Part shown: in pieces, positions 9,082 to 17,678 of the stretch
How the letters are laid out: every line of letters begins with the position of its first letter
How positions within the stretch are numbered: position 1 is the stretch's first letter
Assembly: GCA_023254175.1 (NCBI GenBank)
Contig: JALQYJ010000118.1
Location: 1-55,449 of the forward strand
Length of the DNA stretch: 55,449 nt
DNA from: Runella sp.
GTDB taxonomy: Bacteria > Bacteroidota > Bacteroidia > Cytophagales > Spirosomataceae
Direction: 5' to 3'
Made by a program: the position numbers and the translations under genes
Notes under the pieces: generated by a model
Seen by the model: only the letters and a program-made list of their open reading frames with translations
Database searches by the model: none
Told to the model about the DNA's origin: nothing

Positions 9082-9130
9082 AAACCTTACAGGTCTGTGC
9101 TCTTCTTCTACTGAGACCTGTAAGGTTTTT
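9082..9130. terminator. Bidirectional terminator between convergent genes
   Basis: A perfect 15-bp inverted repeat, AAACCTTACAGGTCT (9082-9096) and AGACCTGTAAGGTTT (9114-9128), carries a T-run on the right and A-rich sequence on the left. It lies between the secreted-protein gene (+) and the AraC-type gene (-), and can end both transcripts. Confidence 0.85.
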
Positions 9131-9133
9131 TGT

Positions 9134-9973
9134 TCACAGGTCTTTTTTGTATTCTCTAGGAGTTTTTCCTGTAACGGATTTAAATGTTTTAGTAAAATGA
9201 GAAAGATTATTAAAGCCACTGTTGTAACATACGTCAGTTACAGATTGGTTATTTATAAGCATTTTACACGCCTGTTTGATGCGGTACTCATTCACAAAGT
9301 CGGTGAAGGTCATTTGAGTGATTTTTTTGAAATACCGACAAAATGAAGGTACGGTAAGGCTTGCTAGGTCGGCTACAGTTTGTAAGTCGATTTCTTGTTG
9401 ATAATGTTGTTCAACATAGCCATAAATTTGCCGTATTCTACTTTCCTCTCGATGACTGTGTTCGTAGCTTAATCCGTTGATTTTTAGGAGATTGTATTCT
9501 TTACTTGTTGCTAGTTTCTGTAAAATAAGCAAAAGCTGGATTAAACGTTCAAAATGGTTAAGCTGAGGAAGTGTAAGCATTAGTGTCGCTACTTGTTCGC
9601 GAGTTTTACCAAAAAAGTTTAAACCTTGTTTTGATAGTTCAAAAACCCGCTTTATGTCGTGTAACTCAGGGCTTTGAAGGAACGCGTCGCCCAAAAAATT
9701 ATCGCGTAATTGAACCACAATTTCTTCGTGCTCCGAATCGGCACCGTAACCAAAATTAAGGTGTGGAACGTTGGGGCCAATAAACATCAACTCACCCTCT
9801 TCAAAATGCGATAGATGCTGCCCGATGTGGCGTTTACCTGAGCCTTTATGGATATAAACAATTTCGTATTCGGGATGTTGGTGCCAAAAAAAACGGTCTT
9901 CGCGTGAGTGCCAATGCAGCACTTTAAACGAACTGCCTCGGTCGGGGGTTATGTTTTCGTATTCGGTTTTCAT
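9134..9973 (-). CDS. AraC-family transcriptional regulator with cupin sensor
   Basis: A 279-residue regulator with an N-terminal cupin-like ligand domain (residues about 15-110, with the HQHPEYEIVYIHKGSG barrel motif) and a C-terminal AraC/XylS double helix-turn-helix (about 180-279). The second recognition region reads CYNSGFNNLSHFTKTFKSVT, followed by GKTPREYKK, which is the AraC signature. Members of this type commonly sense sugars and control uptake or catabolic genes. No sugar-use gene is adjacent, so the target is unknown. The start region faces a promoter-like element on the opposite strand at 9975-10004. Confidence 0.9.
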   Translation of the reverse strand: MKTEYENITPDRGSSFKVLHWHSREDRFFWHQHPEYEIVYIHKGSGKRHIGQHLSHFEEGELMFIGPNVPHLNFGYGADSEHEEIVVQLRDNFLGDAFLQSPELHDIKRVFELSKQGLNFFGKTREQVATLMLTLPQLNHFERLIQLLLILQKLATSKEYNLLKINGLSYEHSHREESRIRQIYGYVEQHYQQEIDLQTVADLASLTVPSFCRYFKKITQMTFTDFVNEYRIKQACKMLINNQSVTDVCYNSGFNNLSHFTKTFKSVTGKTPREYKKDL

Positions 9974-9974
9974 G

Positions 9975-10004
9975 CTTGATTGTCGCTGGGTTTCGCTAAC
10001 TTTG
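9975..10004 (+). promoter_or_regulatory. Probable promoter of a short rightward transcript
   Basis: CTTG at 9975-9978 and TAACTTTG at 9997-10004 are 18 bases apart, one base short of the usual Bacteroidota spacing. The -7 box is a perfect TAnnTTTG. The start point would fall near 10010-10012. A terminator at 10133-10154 closes a unit of about 145 nt. Confidence 0.45.
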
Positions 10005-10011
10005 TATCAAA

Positions 10012-10122
10012 ATGATAATTAAGCACAAATTAAGGCAAAAAACGAATGATAATTTCGTTCAATATTTGCAGATATTTGCGTCCACAACACACACATTGAC
10101 TTTTCTCACTGAAAACCTATGA
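10012..10122 (+). CDS. Possible leaderless 36-residue small ORF or small RNA region
   Basis: An ATG at 10012 sits about where transcription should begin from the promoter-like element ending at 10004. It opens 36 codons (MIIKHKLRQKTND at the N-terminus, LTFLTENL at the end) and stops 10 bp before a hairpin terminator. No family is recognisable. The alternative is a small non-coding RNA of about 145 nt, or an untranslated spacer. Coding is weakly supported: only the placement between promoter and terminator argues for function. Confidence 0.22.
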   Translation: MIIKHKLRQKTNDNFVQYLQIFASTTHTLTFLTENL

Positions 10123-10132
10123 TGATATAGAG

Positions 10133-10154
10133 AGCGGCTTAGGCCGCTTTTTTT
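10133..10154 (+). terminator. Rho-independent terminator without an annotated gene
   Basis: AGCGGC (10133-10138), a four-base loop TTAG and GCCGCT (10143-10148) are followed by a T-run to 10154. It points rightward and lies between the AraC-type gene (which reads away to the left) and the promoter of the SNF2 gene. It therefore must serve a transcript arising in the 9975-10130 interval. Confidence 0.8.
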
Positions 10155-10171
10155 ATGCCCCTTATTCTCGA

Positions 10172-10202
10172 TTTGCGATTTTGGCGCTGGATTGTATCTT
10201 TG
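10172..10202 (+). promoter_or_regulatory. Housekeeping promoter of the SNF2 gene
   Basis: TTTG at 10172-10175 and TATCTTTG at 10195-10202 are separated by exactly 19 bases, a perfect match to the known Bacteroidota sigma-ABfr consensus TTTG-N19-TAnnTTTG. Transcription should begin near 10208, leaving a leader of about 70 nt before the ATG at 10280. Confidence 0.8.
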
Positions 10203-10279
10203 TAAGTGTTCAAAAAGTGCTCTTATGGTTTTAAGTATATTGAGCCTTTATTTATCGCTTTTTTTGGATTTAGGAGTGT

Positions 10280-13240
10280 ATGAAAGTCTCTACAAGTCAG
10301 CCATTTACAGTTGTCTACTCTTTATTTCAGCACCAGTATCTCGGGTACTTGTTTGGTTCATACATGGTTCAAATTAACTCAAAGAATGAACTGACTTTAC
10401 TCAACCAGATTGTGTCCACTAAAAATATTAATGAGTTCACTTCTGGGCTGGATAGTGTTGATTTTGAGTTGGTTAAATTGATTGAGGATACTCAGCAGGA
10501 TACTATTTTGAAAAAATTTAACCCCAAAAAACTTTCGGCATTTGATTTTTTTCAAAAAGTATATGACCCTCAAAAAGGCGATAAACTACTGCAAGAGACA
10601 ATTAATGATTTTATTGAAAAACGCAAAGTTGAGATTCTTGAAAAGCTAGAGGGTAAAAAAGTATTCATCATGGGGAGCGATAATAATCCTGCTTGGATGC
10701 CCATTGAACGGATGCCCGACAAAGCCAAAGTTTTCTTTCACTTTGTTCGTAATGAAGAAAATACCCATTATTTCCCTATTATAAAATATGGCACCGAGCG
10801 ACTTCAAATTCGCCATAGAAACGCGATGCTTATTTGTGATGAACCTGCTTGGTTATTGATTGACAGCAAGTTGTATCATTTTGATCAAACGGTGGATGGA
10901 AAAAAAATTCGCCCATTTTTGACCAAAAATCACATCGTCATTCCGCGCAATGTGGAGGAGCAGTATTATCAGAAATTTGTAGCTCCTCTGATTGCGAGCT
11001 ATGAAGTATATGCGCAAGGTGATGGGTTTGAAATTCGTTACGAAAAAGAATCGGTGCTGCCTGTACTGAGTATTTCTGAGCAAGTTACGGTAGTTAAAGC
11101 GGGGTCTTTGACATTATTTGATGCACAAGATGATTCGGTCGTTGAAGCCGAAAATTATGACCAAAGCCAAGTGGTCTTTGAGTTGTCGTTTCAGTATGGG
11201 CAGTTTAGTTTTAAGTTTGATAGTTTTGCCAACAATGCCAATGTAAGCCTTGAAAAACAAGGTGATAAGTATATTTTCCACAAAGTGAGACGCAATTTAG
11301 GCTTTGAAAAAAATACCATCTTACGGCTCAGAGAGTGGGGGCTATCCATTGGGCAAGGACGAAGTGTAGTGTCTAAAAATCACGCATTTGAGTGGATTCA
11401 AGCGCATAATGTCGCGTTGAAGGACGCAGGCATTTTATTGCAACAATCGGTCACCAATAATTCCAAACGGTATTTCTTGGGTTATTCTTCCATTGACATT
11501 ACGTTTGAAGAATCGCGAGATTGGTTTGATGTGTATGCTAAAGTACGTTTTGGCGAATTTGAAATCCCTTTTGTCAAGCTTAAAAACCTGATTTTAGCTC
11601 GGAAAAGAGAATTTACTCTACCCAATGGCGAAATTGCGGTTATCCCAGAAGCTTGGTTAACAAAGTATTCTGAGCTGTTTGCTTTTGCCGAATACGATGC
11701 CGAAAACCAACAACTTACCCTCCGAAAACACCATCTAGCACTGGTGCAAGAATATGCTGAAGACAGCCTTGCTAAAGTGGTGATGAACCGGAAATTGGAA
11801 AAATTACGTGATTTTGATGAAATTGATGAACAGCCTTTGCCTCAGGATTTTGTGGGTATGTTGCGCCCCTATCAAAAAGCAGGTTACGATTGGATTATTT
11901 TTCTGAGTCAGTACCGTTTTGGAGGGTGCTTGGCCGATGATATGGGTCTCGGAAAAACTGTAACGACTTTGGCCGTGTTGCAACGCCAAAAAGAAACAGG
12001 GGCAAACCACCCTTCCTTGTTGGTGATGCCTACTTCGTTATTGTATAACTGGGAATTGGAAGCTCGGAAGTTTACCCCACACTTAAGGGTGCTCATTTAT
12101 AAAGGTTCCTACCGCGAAAAAGACACTGCTCGCTTCGACGATTATGACCTCATTTTGACCTCCTACGGTATCGTTCGCATTGATATTGAGATTCTTAAAT
12201 ACTACCGTTTCAATTATATCATACTTGACGAATCGCAAGCGATTAAAAACCCTTCGTCGCACGTCACGAAAGCTGTGATGCAGCTAGAGTCGAATTTTCG
12301 GTTGATTCTAACAGGGACACCGCTCGAAAATACAACCATGGATTTGTGGAGTCAGATGACCTTTGCGAACCCAGGTTTATTGGGGAGTCAGTCGTATTTT
12401 CGTTCCCACTTTCAGGCACCGATTGAAAAACAAAACGATGCCCAACGCACCCAAAAGTTATATGCTCTGATTAAACCATTTTTGCTTCGTCGGCATAAGT
12501 CACAAGTCGCGCTCGACTTGCCTCCAAAAGTAGAAAGTGTTCATTATTGTGAAATGTCGGAAGAGCAGGAAAAACGCTACGAAGAAACTAAGTCGTACTA
12601 CCGAAATTTTATCTTAGAGCACATCGAAGAAGAAGGTATGGCCAAGTCACAAATGGTGGTTTTACAAGGACTTACCAAACTGCGTCAGCTAGCCAATCAC
12701 CCACGGATGGTGGATGAAAGCTACGAAGGAGAGTCAGGAAAACTAGAAGAAATTGAAGCTAAGTTAGAAGAATTGGTCAGCGGAGGGCATAAGGTGTTGA
12801 TTTTTAGTCAATTTGTCCGTCATTTGGCTATCTTACAGAAAACATTTCATCATCAAAAAATAAAGTATGCTTACCTAGACGGTAGCACTGTGAATCGGCA
12901 AGCGCAGGTGGAGTTGTTTCAGCAAGATGAATCGGTGAAAGTGTTTTTGATTTCGTTGAAAGCAGGGGGGGTGGGGCTTAACCTGACGGCTGCCGATTAT
13001 GTCTTTATTTTAGACCCTTGGTGGAATCCTGCGATTGAGGCTCAGGCCGTTGATCGTGCCCACCGAATTGGCCAACAACGTACGGTTTTTACGTATAAAT
13101 TTATTACCAAAAATTCGGTGGAAGAAAAGATTTTAGACCTACAACGAAGCAAGCAGAGGTTGTTTAATGAATTGATTACCAGTGAAGAAGGTTTTGTAAA
13201 GTCGTTGACGAAAGAAGATATTTTACAACTATTAGTCTAG
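10280..13240 (+). CDS. SNF2-family DEAD/DEAH-box ATPase
   Basis: A 986-residue Swi2/Snf2 translocase. About 500 N-terminal residues form a poorly characterised bacterial SNF2 accessory region. The ATPase core follows, with the Walker A GLGKT at 556-560 (context LADDMGLGKTVTTLAVLQ), the DESQ box at 650-653, LILTGTPLENT (motif III), and a C-terminal helicase lobe with SLKAGGVGLNLTAADYV and DRAHRIGQQRTV (motifs V and VI). It is expected to translocate on double-stranded DNA and remodel protein-DNA complexes such as RNA polymerase. The ATG at 10280 follows a clear promoter. The gene ends by sharing a CTAG with the convergent neighbour. No restriction or phage-defence partner genes are adjacent. 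Confidence 0.93.
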   Translation: MKVSTSQPFTVVYSLFQHQYLGYLFGSYMVQINSKNELTLLNQIVSTKNINEFTSGLDSVDFELVKLIEDTQQDTILKKFNPKKLSAFDFFQKVYDPQKGDKLLQETINDFIEKRKVEILEKLEGKKVFIMGSDNNPAWMPIERMPDKAKVFFHFVRNEENTHYFPIIKYGTERLQIRHRNAMLICDEPAWLLIDSKLYHFDQTVDGKKIRPFLTKNHIVIPRNVEEQYYQKFVAPLIASYEVYAQGDGFEIRYEKESVLPVLSISEQVTVVKAGSLTLFDAQDDSVVEAENYDQSQVVFELSFQYGQFSFKFDSFANNANVSLEKQGDKYIFHKVRRNLGFEKNTILRLREWGLSIGQGRSVVSKNHAFEWIQAHNVALKDAGILLQQSVTNNSKRYFLGYSSIDITFEESRDWFDVYAKVRFGEFEIPFVKLKNLILARKREFTLPNGEIAVIPEAWLTKYSELFAFAEYDAENQQLTLRKHHLALVQEYAEDSLAKVVMNRKLEKLRDFDEIDEQPLPQDFVGMLRPYQKAGYDWIIFLSQYRFGGCLADDMGLGKTVTTLAVLQRQKETGANHPSLLVMPTSLLYNWELEARKFTPHLRVLIYKGSYREKDTARFDDYDLILTSYGIVRIDIEILKYYRFNYIILDESQAIKNPSSHVTKAVMQLESNFRLILTGTPLENTTMDLWSQMTFANPGLLGSQSYFRSHFQAPIEKQNDAQRTQKLYALIKPFLLRRHKSQVALDLPPKVESVHYCEMSEEQEKRYEETKSYYRNFILEHIEEEGMAKSQMVVLQGLTKLRQLANHPRMVDESYEGESGKLEEIEAKLEELVSGGHKVLIFSQFVRHLAILQKTFHHQKIKYAYLDGSTVNRQAQVELFQQDESVKVFLISLKAGGVGLNLTAADYVFILDPWWNPAIEAQAVDRAHRIGQQRTVFTYKFITKNSVEEKILDLQRSKQRLFNELITSEEGFVKSLTKEDILQLLV

Positions 13241-15405
13241 CGAAGCAGCAAAAGTTTTCCTCGAATAGCGTACCCTTGGGGGGCTGTTTGGAGAATAAAA
13301 GTATAACTACCAACGGGCAACGGAACGTCGTTGTAAAATCCGTCAAATACGGCTTTTTTTGCTGAATCGGAACTAAAAACAGCGTCTCCCCAACGGTTAT
13401 AAATGGTAAGGATTGCGTCAGGCAATTTCTCTAAACCCCGAACGACCCAAGTATCGTTGATGCCGTCGCCGTTGGGGCTAAAGGCATCTGGTACGTGTAT
13501 TCCTTTCATGATTCCAATGGTAATTTTATCAGTAGCCATACAACCATTGGAATCGGTTACTTTGAGGGTGTACGTGGTGGTCTGGTTGGGGGTAGCCGTA
13601 GGGGAAGCAATCTGGGAGCTATTTAAGCCCACAGGAGGATTCCATTCATAGGTGCTTCCTGTTTCTTTTTCGTTTGTATTGAGCTGAATACTAGCATATT
13701 CTGCGATGTCTTGATCGGGGCCGAGTTCTACTGAGGGCAGCGCCAACACATCCACGCTGTAATTAGTCGAGCCATTCACACAATTTCCAGAAGGAGGCAA
13801 GGTATAAGTGATAATATGTTTTCCTGAACCTGCTTGTTGTGGAATAAACTTATTTGAACCGACGACCCCTTTGCCGCTAAAAGTTCCCCCTAAGGGAGTC
13901 GCTACCAAAAGAAGAGCCGCTGTGTCGCTACTACATCGGGTGGCTACGGGTTGAATTTTAATGGCCTCGGGGGTAAAAACATTTGCACGAAACGGGGGCG
14001 ATTGGCCTGTGCAATTGTTCGAATCGGTGATTTTAACGATGTAACTGCCTGTTTGATTGAGAACTAGAGAGGCGTTTATCGCGTTTGGGATGGATACACT
14101 ATCTAATAGCCACTGGTATTTGACGTTTTTTTCGGCGGTATTGGCTGTTAATGTGATAGTGCTTCCCGCACACAAAAATCCCAGAGGAGAGGTGGACGTA
14201 GTTGTAACAGTTGGGTTGGGGGTAACTTTAATCGTAGTGACCGACGATTCGGCAGGAACACAGGCCCCTTTTTTGGTTAAAAGAACTTGATAATCTCCTT
14301 TTTCTTTGACGACTAAAATGGAATCTTTGGCGCCAACAATGGTCTGTCCCTCTTTGAACCATTGGTAGGTGATATTGGGTTGATTGGCTCCCGCATTGAG
14401 TTGTACTGATTTCCCTTCACAAATCGTAGTGGAGGCTGAAATAGTAGGATTCCTAACTTCCGACACGCGAATTGCTGCGGGTGGAGGTGGGAGACAATCT
14501 TCGACCTCAATTTGGTACTCTCGGTAGGTTTCGCTGAGTTTGACTCCCGAACGGCTGTGTTGGAGCAAAAAGCCAACCGCATAAATTCCTGCTTTAGCAG
14601 GCTTAGCCGAGACGAGGATATTGGTTAAACCTTGACTGGAAAAAATATTAGGTGCAAGCGAGGGTAATGTAAAATTGCCGCCCGGAAGCATTTGATTTTC
14701 GGAAAATCCAGCTTTCCAGGCCACTTTTTGGTAGGGGATAGGGCCGTTGTTTTCCGTTAAAGGGGCAGTATTTGAGAGAATTAAATTGAAATTAGTTCGC
14801 GTAAGTCCCGATTTTAAAGGTTCAGAAACGACCTGAAGGCTAAAGTTGTTTTCTTGATTGGCACAAAAAAAGTTGTATGATTGAGGAACCCACTGTGGGC
14901 TGGTTTTTCCTGGTTCGGCAGGTTCAAAGTACTCCCATAAATAAGCAGGTGAAAACCAATGATACAGAACAATCTGCGAGGAAGCGATGTTGTCAGTGGG
15001 GTTACGGGGGCCAACGGGACTATTTACAATGTAGTAGCCCTCAGGGTCATTAAAATCTTGGGGTTGTAAGACCAAATTGTAATTATAGCGGACAAAAAGA
15101 TACTCGACTTTGTTACTTTTATCACAAGAAGTTGAGAAGCTAGAAGCACTGATATCGTTACTTTTATCGGCCGTGTACTCTTGCATGAGTTTGTTGTCTT
15201 TTTTACGATATACCCCAAACCGTAGCTGAGCGGGGAGGGCATCGTAACCTGCTTTATCGGCAAAAAAAGTACAACCTACTCCGTACGAATAGGCCGTATT
15301 TTTATCAATAATACGACGGTCTATTTGTCCACCGTAAATACGTTGGGCATATGACGAGCAAAAACTGGCGGATAAAATAAGAAGAAACCCAACAAGAGTA
15401 CGCAT
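13237..15405 (-). CDS. Large secreted protein with gliding-type (type B) C-terminal sorting domain
   Basis: A 722-residue extracellular protein. A signal peptide (MRTLVGFLLILSASFCSSYAQ) is followed by a long N-terminal region without known motifs. Several Ig/PKD-like beta modules come next, with repeated QLNAGANQPNITYQW-like and TLTANTAEKNVKYQWL-like segments. The C-terminal domain begins VPDAFSPNGDGINDTWVVRG and contains ILTIYNRWGDAVF. This is the gliding-motility-associated C-terminal domain (CHU_C/type B) that sends proteins through the type IX secretion system. Components of that system (gldK-N, PorP/SprF) are encoded at 33-39 kb. It likely acts as an adhesin or cell-surface protein. The stop codon overlaps that of the SNF2 gene. 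Confidence 0.9.
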   Translation of the reverse strand: MRTLVGFLLILSASFCSSYAQRIYGGQIDRRIIDKNTAYSYGVGCTFFADKAGYDALPAQLRFGVYRKKDNKLMQEYTADKSNDISASSFSTSCDKSNKVEYLFVRYNYNLVLQPQDFNDPEGYYIVNSPVGPRNPTDNIASSQIVLYHWFSPAYLWEYFEPAEPGKTSPQWVPQSYNFFCANQENNFSLQVVSEPLKSGLTRTNFNLILSNTAPLTENNGPIPYQKVAWKAGFSENQMLPGGNFTLPSLAPNIFSSQGLTNILVSAKPAKAGIYAVGFLLQHSRSGVKLSETYREYQIEVEDCLPPPPAAIRVSEVRNPTISASTTICEGKSVQLNAGANQPNITYQWFKEGQTIVGAKDSILVVKEKGDYQVLLTKKGACVPAESSVTTIKVTPNPTVTTTSTSPLGFLCAGSTITLTANTAEKNVKYQWLLDSVSIPNAINASLVLNQTGSYIVKITDSNNCTGQSPPFRANVFTPEAIKIQPVATRCSSDTAALLLVATPLGGTFSGKGVVGSNKFIPQQAGSGKHIITYTLPPSGNCVNGSTNYSVDVLALPSVELGPDQDIAEYASIQLNTNEKETGSTYEWNPPVGLNSSQIASPTATPNQTTTYTLKVTDSNGCMATDKITIGIMKGIHVPDAFSPNGDGINDTWVVRGLEKLPDAILTIYNRWGDAVFSSDSAKKAVFDGFYNDVPLPVGSYTFILQTAPQGYAIRGKLLLLR

Positions 15406-15488
15406 TACTTTGGTTAAAGACTATTATTAAAATCAAATGTATCTAAAAATCTACTAGTACGTAGTAACCAAGCAGTTATTAAGTAATT

Positions 15489-16124
15489 ATGGAATTCCTC
15501 TTTCTAGACTTTTACCAAAAATACGACACGTTAACCCTCGCTCAAAGGTTGCTTGGGTGTACGTTGGTACGTCAAAGCCCGCACGGGACTACGGCTGGAA
15601 TCATTGTAGAAACAGAAGCATACCTCACCGACGACCCCGCTTGTCATGCGTACCGAAAGAAGACAAAAAGAAATGCCGCAATGTTTGGCCCTGCGGGAAC
15701 GGTTTATGTGTATCAAATTTACGGAATGCACTATTGTGTCAACGTCGTAAGTGGTGAAGAAGGTGTGGGTGAAGCGGTGTTGATTCGGGCCTTGGAACCA
15801 ACGGAAGGCATGGAACTCATGGAAGAAAGAAGAGGGTGTGGAAGGTCGAGTGCAGAGGGTAGAATGTCGAATGAGGAGCTTACTCGACATTCGGCACTCT
15901 CCCTTCGGCACTTATGCAACGGCCCTGCTAAATTGGTGAAAGCGATGGGAATTAGTATTGAGGAACACAATGCAACTTCGCTTTTGACGGATAATTTAAA
16001 GATTTATCCTTCGGTGCTAAAAGAGTTTGAAATGGTGACTACCACCCGAATCGGCATTACTCAAGGCGCTAATTTACCATATCGTTTTTATGTGGCAGGC
16101 AATCGTTTTGTGAGTCGTAAGTAA
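15489..16124 (+). CDS. DNA-3-methyladenine glycosylase (AAG/MPG family) with an in-frame insertion
   Basis: A 211-residue base-excision glycosylase that removes alkylated purines. The family signature VETEAYL (40-46) places the catalytic Glu43 and the DNA-intercalating Tyr45 by analogy with human AAG. MFGPAGTVYVYQIYGMHYCVN, VLIRALEPTEGMELM and LCNGPAKL follow as expected. Between residues about 117 and 140 there is an extra stretch (CGRSSAEGRMSNEELTRHSA and following) encoded by a palindromic DNA element with a relative at 19451-19508. This loop varies in length in the family, so the enzyme is probably still active. The gene is divergent from the type IX substrate gene. Confidence 0.92.
   Translation: MEFLFLDFYQKYDTLTLAQRLLGCTLVRQSPHGTTAGIIVETEAYLTDDPACHAYRKKTKRNAAMFGPAGTVYVYQIYGMHYCVNVVSGEEGVGEAVLIRALEPTEGMELMEERRGCGRSSAEGRMSNEELTRHSALSLRHLCNGPAKLVKAMGISIEEHNATSLLTDNLKIYPSVLKEFEMVTTTRIGITQGANLPYRFYVAGNRFVSRK
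15837..15911. repeat. Palindromic repeat element inside a coding region (copy A)
   Basis: Inside the glycosylase gene, GAATGTCGA (15862-15870) and TCGACATTC (15884-15892) form a perfect 9-bp inverted repeat with a 13-base loop, flanked by GAGGGTA on the left and GGCACTCTCCCTTCGGCACT on the right. The same order of words (GAGGGTA, GAATGTC, AGCTT, TCGACATT) recurs at 19451-19508. The element adds about 24 codons in frame without a stop. Confidence 0.6.
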
Positions 16125-16132
16125 GGATGTGC

Positions 16133-17161
16133 TTACAAACTGGATCTGACGAGTTTGGCGCCGTCGCACATGGCTTTTAATTTTTGTTTGGTTGCCCAGC
16201 GCGCCGTCTGACTCATTCCACAGTCGGGGGCCACGGCTAGTTTTTCGGCAGGAACGTACGACAACACCTTCCGAATGCGTTCGGCGACGTCTTGGGGCGT
16301 TTCGATGTAATAACTCTTGACGTCAATGACCCCTACGGCCACGTCTAGTTTTTCGGCAAAGCGTTCGAGTAAATGTACATCGGTGAAATTGAGCACCGTC
16401 ATTTCAGAATGTAATTCATCGACGGTCATGTCTAAAAAATCGGGTAGCATTGGAGCTAATGTTTTTTTTCCCACCGAACGGCCTTTATAATTTCCAAAAC
16501 AGAGGTGCATCGAAAGGCGCGTTTTTCCGACAGCAGGCGCGACGGTTCGGTTAAAAATATCGACAAATCGTTGGGTATCTTCGCGGTAGGCGTAGCAACT
16601 CATGGAAGGTTCGTCCACGCAAATTTCGGGAACGCCCAATGCCACCAGTTCTTCAATTTCTTTCCGCACAAGAGGCAAAATAGCCTCGGTTACTTCCCAA
16701 CGGTCTTTGTACAAATGCCCTGGATTCAAGCGCCCCGACAAGGTATAAGGCCCAGGAATCGACATTTTAACGCACTGTCCTTCGGGGGCAAGGCGTTTTA
16801 GCCGTTTGTATTCTTCCACTACTCCAAGTCCTTTGGGAGCTGTTAGAGGGGCTATGATACTATTTTTGCCACGTTGGTCGTGGGCGGGTGGGCCGTATTT
16901 TCGGGTTTCTGAGCTATCGTTCTGGATTCCGTTGATGAAACCATAAAACGATAGGTTAAAGTCAAGGCGGGTTTGTTCGCCGTCGGTGATGACATCAAGC
17001 CCTGCGCTTACTTGGTCGTGGATGGCCGTAATGACGGCATCGTCAATCATTTCGGCGATGTCGGCTGGGCCAAACTTGTCGAGGTTCATGCTGGCAAATT
17101 CGAGCCAACCTGGAAAGGGCATCGAGCCAACGACAGTGGTTTTTATCGGATGAGGTTGCAT
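16133..17161 (-). CDS. Cobalamin-independent methionine synthase-like protein (MetE C-terminal type)
   Basis: A 342-residue protein equal to the catalytic, zinc-binding half of MetE. The likely ligands His219 and Cys221 (SMHLCFGN) and Cys314 (APDCGMSQTARW) are present, as is the VDEPS segment at 182-186. It lacks the N-terminal MetE domain needed for binding folylpolyglutamate. Short homologues in other prokaryotes use other methyl donors or act on other thiols, so methyl transfer to homocysteine is only probable. It ends the operon running from 20301, 24 bp after the GNAT gene. Confidence 0.85.
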   Translation of the reverse strand: MQPHPIKTTVVGSMPFPGWLEFASMNLDKFGPADIAEMIDDAVITAIHDQVSAGLDVITDGEQTRLDFNLSFYGFINGIQNDSSETRKYGPPAHDQRGKNSIIAPLTAPKGLGVVEEYKRLKRLAPEGQCVKMSIPGPYTLSGRLNPGHLYKDRWEVTEAILPLVRKEIEELVALGVPEICVDEPSMSCYAYREDTQRFVDIFNRTVAPAVGKTRLSMHLCFGNYKGRSVGKKTLAPMLPDFLDMTVDELHSEMTVLNFTDVHLLERFAEKLDVAVGVIDVKSYYIETPQDVAERIRKVLSYVPAEKLAVAPDCGMSQTARWATKQKLKAMCDGAKLVRSSL

Positions 17162-17185
17162 GTTTCTAGATTTGAGAAGTAAAAA

Positions 17186-17674
17186 TTAGAGCCATTGGTA
17201 CATGACATAGGCATCGACGAGCCCGAGTTGGGCGTGTTGGTAGGCTCTGGGGAGGGTGCCAATAATATCAAAGCCGCATTTTTGCCATATCCGCACGGCA
17301 GTTGTATTGGTCGAAATCACGCAGTTGAACTGCATGGCACGAAAACCTAACCGCTTGGCTTCTATAAGCGAGAAGCGACACATTTGCTCAGCAATGCCAC
17401 GGCCGCGCGCTTCGGGATGAACCATGTAACCTGCATTGACAACATGGCTGCCTAAGTCGGGCTGGTTGGCTTTTAGAAAAAACGTACCGACGATTTTACC
17501 GTTTTCTTCGGCGGCGTACGCATATTTTTCGGAATCAAACCAAATTCCTAGCATTTTCTCGCGTGAAGAGCCTGGCGCGTACATGTAAGTATTTCCCGCC
17601 CGAATCACGGGCTCAATAATAGCCCAAAGGGCTTCTTTATCGGTTGGGAGTACGGGGCGAATTTTTAAGGTCAT
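17186..17674 (-). CDS. GNAT family N-acetyltransferase
   Basis: A 162-residue acetyltransferase with the full GNAT core: AYMVHPEARGRGIAEQMCRF-like motif A (the sequence reads NAGYMVHPEARGRGIAEQM) and the C-terminal TTAVRIWQKCGFDIIGTLPRA segment. The N-terminus IRPVLPTDKEALWAIIEPVI is typical of the RimI/YhhY type. The substrate is unknown. The ATG at 17674 was chosen over a GTG at 17692 because the latter would overlap the preceding SIS gene; with the ATG the genes are 4 bp apart. Confidence 0.87.
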   Translation of the reverse strand: MTLKIRPVLPTDKEALWAIIEPVIRAGNTYMYAPGSSREKMLGIWFDSEKYAYAAEENGKIVGTFFLKANQPDLGSHVVNAGYMVHPEARGRGIAEQMCRFSLIEAKRLGFRAMQFNCVISTNTTAVRIWQKCGFDIIGTLPRAYQHAQLGLVDAYVMYQWL

Positions 17675-17678
17675 CGTG

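Noticed and set aside
10280-13240. SNF2 gene as part of a phage-defence island
   Set aside because: SNF2 ATPases occur in defence systems, but no nuclease, methyltransferase or PLD-domain partner is next to this gene, and similar genes are common in Bacteroidota chromosomes.
15531-15911. Long antisense ORF in the DNA glycosylase gene
   Set aside because: It has no family resemblance and its length is explained by codon bias of the real gene on the plus strand.
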